The translations under genes were made by a program, and so were the position numbers. Positions 1 to 5,697 of a DNA stretch of 5,697 nt are shown here, piece after piece. This DNA comes from an uncultured Lachnospiraceae bacterium. GTDB lineage: Bacteria > Bacillota > Clostridia > Lachnospirales > Lachnospiraceae. Each line of letters begins with the position of its first letter. Positions within the stretch are counted from its first letter, which is position 1. The stretch covers positions 1 through 5,697 of the forward strand of contig CACZSE010000243.1 of assembly GCA_902783735.1 (NCBI GenBank). Direction: 5' to 3'. The notes below the pieces were generated by a model, which was not told the DNA's origin, ran no database searches, and saw nothing but the letters and a program-made list of their open reading frames with translations.

Positions 1-2094
1 GAAGATCACGGCATTTTCCTTTCCTACTTCTTCAACTATCTCAACATTGGCTCCGTCCATGGTTCCGAGTGTTATAGCGCCGTTTAACATGAATTTCATG
101 TTACCGGTTCCCGAAGCTTCCTTACTTGCTGTAGATATCTGTTCGGATACATCGCTGGCAGCAAAGATCAGCTCGGCATTTGATACTCTGTAGTTTTCGA
201 TGAATACTACCTTGATCTTGCCGTCAATAGACTCATCGTTGTTTATAACATCGGCAACCGAATTGATGAGCTTGATCGTAAGCTTTGCATTCTTATAACC
301 TGCTGCTGCCTTTGCACCGAAGATAAATGTTCTCGGATAGAAATCCATATCCGGGTGTTCCTTTATCTGGTTGTAAAGATACATCACATGCAATATGTTA
401 AGAAGCTGTCTCTTATATTCGTGAAGTCTCTTTACCTGTACGTCAAAGATAGATCTGGGATCTACTTCTATACCGTTGTGTTCCATGATATATTCCGCAA
501 GGCGCACTTTATTGCGATACTTGATGTTCATGAATTCCTGACGGCACTGCTCATCATTTGCATATACCTTAAGCTTTTTGATCTTTGAAAGATCTGTGAT
601 CCAGTCATCTCCGATATGAGCAGTTACCCAATCTGCAAGAAGCGGATTTGCATGCAGCAAAAATCTTCTCTGCGTGATACCGTTGGTCTTGTTATTGAAT
701 TTCTCGGGGAACATCTCGTAGAAATCCTTAAGCTCCTGATTCTTGAGTATCTCGGTATGAAGTCTGGCAACACCGTTTACCGAATATCCGGCCACGATAG
801 CCAAATGAGCCATCTTAACCTGTCCGTCATAAACGATCGCCATCTTCTTGATCTTTTCCTGTGTTATTCCGGTCTCATATGGATATTTCTTTTCAATCTC
901 AATAATGAATCTTCTGTTTATCTCTTCAACTATCTGGTAGATTCTCGGAAGTAATCTTGAGAAGAGCTCGATCGGCCACTTTTCAAGTGCTTCTGCCATG
1001 ATAGTATGGTTTGTATAAGCACATACCTTTGTTGTAACATCCCATGCTTCGTCCCATGTAAGATAATGATCGTCCATGAGTATTCTCATAAGCTCTGCCA
1101 CAGCAACCGTAGGATGTGTATCGTTAAGCTGGAAAGTTACCTTCTCGTACATCTTTCTTACATCGTCATGTGTACGCATGTACTTCTCAACCGCTTCCTG
1201 AACAGATGCAGATATGAAGAAATACTGCTGCTTAAGTCTGAGTTCCTTGCCGGCCCAGTGGTTATCATTGGGATAAAGTACTTCAACAATATTTCTTGCA
1301 AGGTTTTCCTGCTCTACAGCCTTCTGATATTCACCCTTATCAAATGAATCGAGCTGGAAGCATTCTACCGGCTGCGCATCCCATATTCTGAGTGTATTTA
1401 CGATACCGTTTCCGTAACCTACTATAGGAAGATCGTAAGGGACCGCATTAACTACCTGGTAGCCTTCCTGTCTGAACACGTTTCTTCCGTTTTCATCAAC
1501 AGATACACTTACATATCCGCCGAACTTAACCTGTTTTGTGTACTCGGGTCTGCGAAGCTCAAACGGGTTATTTACGGCAAGCCAGTTATCCGGTACTTCA
1601 ACCTGGAAGCCATCCTGAATCTTCTGCTTGAACATGCCGTAACGATATCTGATACCGCATCCGTAAGCGCCGTATCCGAGTGTTGCCAAAGAATCAAGGA
1701 AACAAGCTGCCAGTCTTCCAAGACCACCGTTTCCCAAAGCTGCATCCGGTTCCTGGTCTTCTATTACATTGATATCCACACCCAATTCTTCAAGGCACTC
1801 TTTTACTGCCTTATATGCCTGGAGGTTTATAAGGTTGTTTCCCAGAGCACGTCCCATCAGAAATTCCATTGACATGTAGTATACGATCTTAGGATCTTTT
1901 TTCTCGTACTCCTTCTGAGTCGTCATCCAGTGATCGACTATGGCATCCTTGATAGCATAGCCTACAGCCTGAAATATCTCCTGATCGCTGGCCTCCTCGA
2001 TATTCTTACGATACAGTGTCTTAACGTTGTAGAGAACGCTCCTTTTAAACAATTCTCTGTCAAAATCCAGTGTTGCTTGAACCTTCTTTGCCAT
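1..2094 (-). CDS. glgP: Glycogen/maltodextrin phosphorylase, 3' end cut by window edge
   Basis: This is a GT35-family phosphorylase. The family uses PLP to cleave alpha-1,4-glucan ends with phosphate, releasing glucose-1-phosphate in the cytoplasm. The 698 visible codons read without a stop from the ATG at 2094 to the window edge. Seen motifs are LGNGGLGRLA (residues 120-129), LNDTHP (His327), TNHT (His363, matching the active-site His377 of rabbit muscle phosphorylase), VKRLHEYKRQL (Lys555, Arg556 and Lys561, the phosphate/PLP-site residues) and GTGNMKFMLNGA with the PLP lysine at Lys667. Offsets from rabbit numbering stay at 13-14, so no internal indel is evident. I estimate that about 120-150 C-terminal residues lie outside the window. 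The start is well fixed: an in-frame TAA lies at 2098-2100, a good ribosome binding site precedes the ATG, and the next Met is residue 57. The N-terminus begins about 13 residues inside the rabbit numbering, so the regulatory phosphoserine region is probably absent. Family membership is secure, but glycogen (GlgP) versus maltodextrin (MalP) preference cannot be decided. It lies 89 nt downstream of ileS on the same strand. Confidence 0.96.
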   Translation of the reverse strand, partial: MAKKVQATLDFDRELFKRSVLYNVKTLYRKNIEEASDQEIFQAVGYAIKDAIVDHWMTTQKEYEKKDPKIVYYMSMEFLMGRALGNNLINLQAYKAVKECLEELGVDINVIEDQEPDAALGNGGLGRLAACFLDSLATLGYGAYGCGIRYRYGMFKQKIQDGFQVEVPDNWLAVNNPFELRRPEYTKQVKFGGYVSVSVDENGRNVFRQEGYQVVNAVPYDLPIVGYGNGIVNTLRIWDAQPVECFQLDSFDKGEYQKAVEQENLARNIVEVLYPNDNHWAGKELRLKQQYFFISASVQEAVEKYMRTHDDVRKMYEKVTFQLNDTHPTVAVAELMRILMDDHYLTWDEAWDVTTKVCAYTNHTIMAEALEKWPIELFSRLLPRIYQIVEEINRRFIIEIEKKYPYETGITQEKIKKMAIVYDGQVKMAHLAIVAGYSVNGVARLHTEILKNQELKDFYEMFPEKFNNKTNGITQRRFLLHANPLLADWVTAHIGDDWITDLSKIKKLKVYANDEQCRQEFMNIKYRNKVRLAEYIMEHNGIEVDPRSIFDVQVKRLHEYKRQLLNILHVMYLYNQIKEHPDMDFYPRTFIFGAKAAAGYKNAKLTIKLINSVADVINNDESIDGKIKVVFIENYRVSNAELIFAASDVSEQISTASKEASGTGNMKFMLNGAITLGTMDGANVEIVEEVGKENAVIF

Positions 2095-2100
2095 ATATTA

Positions 2101-2116
2101 CTTCCTTTCCACCTTT
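2101..2116 (-). promoter_or_regulatory. Ribosome binding site of glgP
   Basis: The minus strand reads AAAGGAAG at 2108-2101, six nt before the ATG at 2094. A second purine-rich block, AGGTGG, sits just upstream at about 2116-2111. The nearer block has the better spacing for a Shine-Dalgarno element. It supports the chosen start. Confidence 0.75.
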
Positions 2117-2119
2117 GTT

Positions 2120-2136
2120 ATGCCGGATCACGGCAT
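2120..2136 (-). repeat. Perfect inverted repeat in glgP leader (hairpin or operator)
   Basis: The minus strand carries ATGCCG, a 5-nt centre TGATC, then CGGCAT: two perfect 6-nt arms just upstream of the glgP ribosome binding site. No T-run follows, so it is not an intrinsic terminator. It fills the 17-nt gap between a TTGACC (2143-2138) and a poor -10-like TAACAA (2120-2115). It could be a regulator site, a small leader hairpin or chance. It does not match the catabolite-repression cre consensus as I know it. Confidence 0.4.
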
Positions 2137-2183
2137 GGGTCAACTGTATATATATGTTTCTGCATCACACATATCTTAGATTA

Positions 2184-5100
2184 TTAAACTTTCTCTATTG
2201 AAATGGTAACACTTTCTCCGTTTACATTCCATTCTTTCTTAACCGAATATTCATCGGTAAATGAGAATCCGTTGGCAAGTACTTTGTCACCGATAGTCTT
2301 TTCGTTCTTCTTCACAACCTCGGCAAGCTTATCATTTCCGACAACAGCTACAAGGATATGGTCCATAACTTCAAATCCCGCATCCTTACGCATTGTCTGG
2401 ATCTTTGAGATCAGCTCGTTGGCATTACCTTCTTCGATAAGTTCATCGGTAAGTGTTGTATCCATTACGACCGTGGTCTTATTGTCAGCCTCTGTAACAA
2501 AGCCTTCCTTCTGAACCATGGTTATGAGAAGATCTTCCTCCGCAAGTCTTATCTCTTCTCCGTCATCAAACACCAGTGCTCCGTTTGTTTTAAGCTCATC
2601 CATAGCTGCATTACCGTCCAGTGATGCCAAAGTCTTCTGAATGAAACCGAGGTGTTTTCCATACTTGGGACCTACGGTCTTAAGCTGAGGCTTAAATGTA
2701 TAAGTAGTAAAGTCTCTTACATCGTCGGTAAATGTTACCTTCTTAACATTAAGTTCATCCTCTATGATCTCTACATAGTACTCGGAAAGAGCATTTTGTG
2801 TCTTCACGAACATGTTTGCAATAGGCTGACGATTCTTGATATTTGATGCATTTCTGCAGGCACGTCCTTTGACAACTATATCCATTGCCGCATCCATATC
2901 AGACTCAAGCGCCTTGTCTATCATCTTCTCGTCCGCTACAGGGAAATCGCAAAGGTGAACGCTCATGGGTGCCTTTTCATCAAGCGAACATACAAGGTTG
3001 CGATATATCTCATCAGCCATGAAAGGTATCATGGGTGCTGCTGCCTTAGCAACATTTACAAGAGCGGTATAAAGAGTCATATAAGCATTGATCTTATCCT
3101 GCTCCATGCCCTTTGCCCAGAATCTCTCACGTCCGCGGCGAACATACCAGTTACTCATCTCATCGACAAACTCCTGGAGGGCTCTGGCTGCTTCGGGTAT
3201 CCTGTAATTGCCAAGATTATCGTCTACCGCATTTATCATAGTATTCATCTTGGATAAGAGCCACTTATCCATGACTGTGAGTTTTGAATAGTCCAGTGAA
3301 TACTTTGTCGCATCAAAACTATCGATATTTGCATAGAGCACGAAGAAAGCATAGGTATTCCAAAGGGTTCCCATGAACTTTCTCTGGCCTTCAACGACCG
3401 CATCTCCGTGGAAACGGTTAGGAAGCCATGGAGCGGAATTGATGTAGAAATACCATCTGATAGCATCTGCGCCGTACTTTTCAAGAGCATCAAAAGGATC
3501 TACAGCATTACCCTTGCTCTTACTCATCTTCTGACCGTCTTTATCCTGAACATGTCCCAAAACTATAACATTTTCATAGGGTGCCTTATTAAACAATAAT
3601 GTTGATTCAGCCATGAGTGAATGGAACCATCCTCTTGTCTGATCAACGGCTTCCGATATGAACTGCGCAGGGAACTGCTGCTCAAAGAGGTCCTTATTTT
3701 CAAAAGGATAATGATGCTGAGCGAAAGGCATGGCACCTGAGTCAAACCAGCAGTCTATAACCTCGGGTACCCTGTGCATTTCCTTACCGCACTCAGGACA
3801 TTTGCAGGTTATCTCATCGATATAAGGTCTGTGCAGTTCAACAGTAAGTGCAGCATCGTTTCCCGAAAGCTGTTTAAGCTCTTCACGGCTTCCCACACAC
3901 TCTCTGTGTCCGCATTCACATTCCCAGATATTAAGAGGTGTTCCCCAGTATCTGTTACGTGATATCGCCCAGTCCTGGATATTCTCAAGCCAGTTGCCGA
4001 AACGTCCCTTACCGATAGATTCGGGGATCCAGTTAACTGTATTGTTATTTCTTATAAGATCATCCCTTACAGCTGTCTCTTTTATGTACCAGCTCTCTCT
4101 CGCATAGTAAACAAGAGGGGTGTCACATCTCCAGCAGTGAGGATATTCATGTTCAAACTTAGGCGCATCATAAAGAAGCTTTCTTGAAGAAAGTTCCTTT
4201 ATTACCTCGGGATCGGCACTTATAGCGCCTGCCTTTATCTCGGACTCTGTAGGCTTGCATCTCATGCCGCCGAAAGGAGTCTCGTTTAACATTACACCCT
4301 TGTCATCGACCATCTGTACAAAAGGAAGGTCGTAGTTGCGTCCTACGTTAGCATCATCTTCACCGAATGCGGGAGCGATATGAACTATACCCGTACCGTC
4401 TGTCATGGTTACATAGTCATCGCATGTCACAAAGAATCCCTTCTTGTTCTGCTTGTCGGCTACCTTCTTTGCACATTCATATAAAGGCTCGTATTCCTTG
4501 TATTCAAGGTCCTTTCCTTTGTACTCTTCAAGTATCCGGTATGCAGGCTCATCTTCTTTCTTGAGCGGAGCAAGAACCGTATCAAGAAGTGCCTTTGCCA
4601 TATAATATGTATAACCGTCTGCGGCTTTCACCTTGCAGTAATCATCGGAAGGGTTTACGCAAAGTGCCACGTTTGAAGGCAGTGTCCAGGGCGTTGTCGT
4701 CCATGCTAAGAAATACGCATCTTCTCCTACAACCTTAAACCTTACAATGGCAGATCTTTCCTTAAGAGTCTTGTATCCCTGAGAGACCTCTGCACTTGAA
4801 AGAGGGGTTCCGCAGCGAGGACAGTAAGGCACGATCTTAAAGCCTTTGTAAAGAAGGCCTTTCTTCCATATCTCTTTAAGAGCCCACCACTCTGACTCGA
4901 TATAGTCATCATGATAAGTTACATACGGGTTGTCCATATCTGCCCAGAAGCCTACTGTTCCGGAGAAATCTTCCCACATGCCCTTGTATTTCCATACAGA
5001 CTCCTTACATTTATCGATAAACGGTTCCATGCCGTATTCTTCGATCTGTTCCTTTCCGTTGAGCCCGAGCAGTTTTTCCACTTCAAGCTCTACCGGGAGT

Positions 5101-5366
5101 CCGTGTGTATCCCAACCGGCTTTTCTGGGCACCATGTAGCCCTTCATGGTACGATATCTGGGTATCATGTCCTTTATGACTCTGGTAAGAACATGGCCGA
5201 TATGAGGCTTTCCGTTTGCAGTCGGAGGGCCGTCATAGAAGGTATATACCTCCCCGTCCTTTCTCTGTTCCATACTCTTTCGGAATATGTCATTTTCCTG
5301 CCAGAAAGCAAGTGTTTCTTTTTCTCTGTCCACGAAGTTCAGATTCGTGTCAACCTTTTTGTACAT
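2184..5366 (-). CDS. ileS: Isoleucyl-tRNA synthetase, type 2 (eukaryote-like)
   Basis: This class Ia synthetase attaches isoleucine to tRNA-Ile in the cytoplasm and hydrolyses mischarged valine. It is complete at 1060 aa. In order: the HIGH signature at residues 55-58 in GPPTANGKPHIGH; GWDTHGLPVELEVEK (84-98); a zinc-knuckle pair CPRC (182-185), probably partnered by CWRC (411-414); the editing domain with TTTPWTLPSN (223-232) and GTGIVHIAPAFGEDD (324-338); a second cysteine cluster (C483, C485, C490 with C523, C526); DCWFDSG (538-544); DQTRGWF (575-581); and KMSKS at 613-617. The anticodon-binding helical domain follows at about 690-840, then a long C-terminal region. The length of 1060 aa, the wording around HIGH and the AFGEDD editing motif resemble the Thermus/eukaryotic-type enzyme rather than the roughly 920-940 aa E. 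coli type. The ATG has an AAAGGAGG site 6 nt upstream and follows the T-box terminator directly. All signature residues are intact and no frameshift was seen. Confidence 0.98.
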   Translation of the reverse strand: MYKKVDTNLNFVDREKETLAFWQENDIFRKSMEQRKDGEVYTFYDGPPTANGKPHIGHVLTRVIKDMIPRYRTMKGYMVPRKAGWDTHGLPVELEVEKLLGLNGKEQIEEYGMEPFIDKCKESVWKYKGMWEDFSGTVGFWADMDNPYVTYHDDYIESEWWALKEIWKKGLLYKGFKIVPYCPRCGTPLSSAEVSQGYKTLKERSAIVRFKVVGEDAYFLAWTTTPWTLPSNVALCVNPSDDYCKVKAADGYTYYMAKALLDTVLAPLKKEDEPAYRILEEYKGKDLEYKEYEPLYECAKKVADKQNKKGFFVTCDDYVTMTDGTGIVHIAPAFGEDDANVGRNYDLPFVQMVDDKGVMLNETPFGGMRCKPTESEIKAGAISADPEVIKELSSRKLLYDAPKFEHEYPHCWRCDTPLVYYARESWYIKETAVRDDLIRNNNTVNWIPESIGKGRFGNWLENIQDWAISRNRYWGTPLNIWECECGHRECVGSREELKQLSGNDAALTVELHRPYIDEITCKCPECGKEMHRVPEVIDCWFDSGAMPFAQHHYPFENKDLFEQQFPAQFISEAVDQTRGWFHSLMAESTLLFNKAPYENVIVLGHVQDKDGQKMSKSKGNAVDPFDALEKYGADAIRWYFYINSAPWLPNRFHGDAVVEGQRKFMGTLWNTYAFFVLYANIDSFDATKYSLDYSKLTVMDKWLLSKMNTMINAVDDNLGNYRIPEAARALQEFVDEMSNWYVRRGRERFWAKGMEQDKINAYMTLYTALVNVAKAAAPMIPFMADEIYRNLVCSLDEKAPMSVHLCDFPVADEKMIDKALESDMDAAMDIVVKGRACRNASNIKNRQPIANMFVKTQNALSEYYVEIIEDELNVKKVTFTDDVRDFTTYTFKPQLKTVGPKYGKHLGFIQKTLASLDGNAAMDELKTNGALVFDDGEEIRLAEEDLLITMVQKEGFVTEADNKTTVVMDTTLTDELIEEGNANELISKIQTMRKDAGFEVMDHILVAVVGNDKLAEVVKKNEKTIGDKVLANGFSFTDEYSVKKEWNVNGESVTISIEKV

Positions 5367-5372
5367 ACGAAG

Positions 5373-5380
5373 CCTCCTTT
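5373..5380 (-). promoter_or_regulatory. Ribosome binding site of ileS
   Basis: The minus strand reads AAAGGAGG, a near-ideal Shine-Dalgarno element, with six nt between it and the ATG at 5366. It lies after the terminator T-run and outside the terminator stem, so control here should be at transcription rather than by hiding the ribosome site. Confidence 0.9.
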
Positions 5381-5386
5381 AAAACT

Positions 5387-5419
5387 AAAAAGGGTCTTAT
5401 CCGCATAAGGATAAGACCC
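5387..5419 (-). terminator. Intrinsic terminator of the T-box leader
   Basis: An 11-bp perfect stem, GGGTCTTATCC paired with GGATAAGACCC, encloses the 6-nt loop TTATGC and is followed by TTTTT at 5391-5387. It sits between the T-box sequence and the ileS start. Its 5' arm can pair instead with GATAAGG at 5447-5441, which is the antiterminator arrangement expected of a T-box leader. It should stop transcription when tRNA-Ile is charged. Confidence 0.93.
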
Positions 5420-5653
5420 CACTGTCTTACTTGTTAACCACCTTATCGCATCGTACTCCCCAACGGGTTCATACGTGTGCCGGTAACGTCGGCATGACGG
5501 CGCAGCTTACTGGGTGTTATTACCTTTCTGCCTTGCAGCTCGGAAGTGATATTCAGCCATATGCTACTTTCACATACCTCTCACCGTCGTATGCTCGCTC
5601 CTGATTTTGCGATACAGCCTACTGTCTTCGTCATAGCTTTTTTCTATATAATT
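5387..5653 (-). promoter_or_regulatory. T-box riboswitch, tRNA-Ile specific
   Basis: This leader senses uncharged tRNA-Ile and controls ileS by antitermination. Stem I runs from an AGCT (5638-5635) to a pairing AGCT (5540-5537), with an inner GAAG/CTTC helix. Its distal hairpin (CATAC 5593-5589 with GTATG 5577-5573) has a loop containing GGTGAGA, close to the conserved distal-loop sequence. The specifier loop reads GAATATCACTTC, placing AUC (Ile) at 5550-5548 followed by the usual purine. This wording is close to the B. subtilis ileS leader as I recall it. Stem II material occupies about 5476-5536. A stem III hairpin lies at 5475-5452 (CGTA/TACG with an inner CCC/GGG). The T-box sequence AAGGTGGTTAACAAG (5444-5430) presents UGGU at 5440-5437. 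Its last U would pair with the A73 discriminator base expected of tRNA-Ile. The antiterminator helix is GATAAGG (5447-5441) with TCTTATC (5416-5410), leaving a 7-nt bulge. The 5' end is estimated from the promoter. Confidence 0.93.
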
Positions 5654-5659
5654 ATTGAC

Positions 5660-5689
5660 ATTATAGACGTTTTGGGCTGACAATGTCAA
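5660..5689 (-). promoter_or_regulatory. Sigma-A-type promoter of ileS leader
   Basis: The minus strand has a perfect -35 TTGACA at 5689-5684 and a perfect -10 TATAAT at 5665-5660, separated by 18 nt. Transcription should start near 5652-5656, just ahead of T-box stem I. The -35 overlaps a short inverted repeat, TGACA-T-TGTCA (5688-5678). The strength suggests that transcription starts often and that control rests mainly on the downstream terminator. Confidence 0.9.
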
Positions 5690-5697
5690 CCCCCGCC

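Larger units (their letters stand above)
2095..2183 (-). other. ileS-glgP intergenic spacer, no terminator seen
   Basis: This 89-nt spacer follows a tandem TAATAA stop at the end of ileS. It holds an AT-rich inverted repeat (arms ATATGT and ACATAT, 2152-2174, 11-nt loop), an ATATATATA run at 2147-2155, and the GC-richer palindrome at 2120-2136. Neither hairpin is followed by a U-tract. I therefore see no barrier to read-through from ileS into glgP. The TATA-like run could serve as a -10 element, but I find no acceptable -35 at the proper distance. A separate glgP promoter is possible but unproven. Confidence 0.6.

Noticed and set aside
355..1347. Several plus-strand open frames of 77-113 codons opposite glgP
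   Set aside because: They lie opposite a phosphorylase frame that is uninterrupted and carries all family motifs. Their hydrophobic, Leu/Ile/Tyr-rich translations are typical of antisense shadows.
1..2094. glgP considered as a truncated pseudogene because no stop codon is seen
   Set aside because: The frame is still open and in register at the window edge, right after the PLP-lysine motif. The missing C-terminus is an effect of the window boundary.
2152..2174. AT-rich inverted repeat (ATATGT/ACATAT) after ileS as a possible terminator
   Set aside because: The stem is only 6 bp and AT-rich with an 11-nt loop, and no U-tract follows on the transcribed strand.
3245..3493. 82-codon minus-strand open frame inside ileS
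   Set aside because: It is in another frame within the central part of ileS, which is intact across this stretch, and has no features of its own.
4911..5408. 165-codon plus-strand open frame opposite the 5' end of ileS, extending into the T-box terminator
   Set aside because: It is wholly antisense to the well-supported ileS and its leader, with no recognisable domain and no convincing ribosome binding site. The long frame is explained by the codon pattern of ileS.
5452..5536. Hairpin-rich stretch considered as a separate small RNA
   Set aside because: It falls between T-box stem I and the antiterminator, where stem II and stem III are expected, so the riboswitch already explains it.

Overview
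The window looks like ordinary core-genome DNA from a low-to-moderate GC Firmicute. A Lachnospiraceae-like clostridium is my best guess. I infer this from the combination of a T-box leader, strong AAAGGAGG-type ribosome binding sites, a type 2 isoleucyl-tRNA synthetase and a clostridial-looking glycogen phosphorylase; no search was run. Both genes and all convincing signals lie on the minus strand, so transcription runs from the high-coordinate end towards position 1.

Layout in the direction of transcription: a near-perfect sigma-A promoter (about 5660-5689) starts a leader of about 290 nt. The leader is a T-box riboswitch with an AUC (Ile) specifier at 5548-5550, a UGGU tRNA-acceptor-pairing element at 5437-5440 and a strong intrinsic terminator at 5387-5419. 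It precedes a complete ileS (2184-5366, 1060 aa). An 89-nt spacer with no visible terminator follows, then glgP (start codon at 2092-2094), which runs off the window at position 1 after 698 codons.

How the parts work together: uncharged tRNA-Ile should bind the leader, stabilise the antiterminator and allow transcription of ileS, which recharges tRNA-Ile. Glycogen phosphorylase has no metabolic link to this. Because I see no terminator between the genes, some glgP transcription may come from read-through of the T-box-controlled unit. A weak promoter-like sequence built around a small palindrome also lies just upstream of glgP.

I found no mobile element, CRISPR array, tRNA or rRNA gene, or unknown protein system. 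Plus-strand open frames of up to 165 codons lie antisense to the two genes or the leader, and I treat them as shadows. The observations most worth a second look are in the T-box: a tRNA-binding bulge that departs from consensus, and a third sequence able to pair with the terminator 5' arm.
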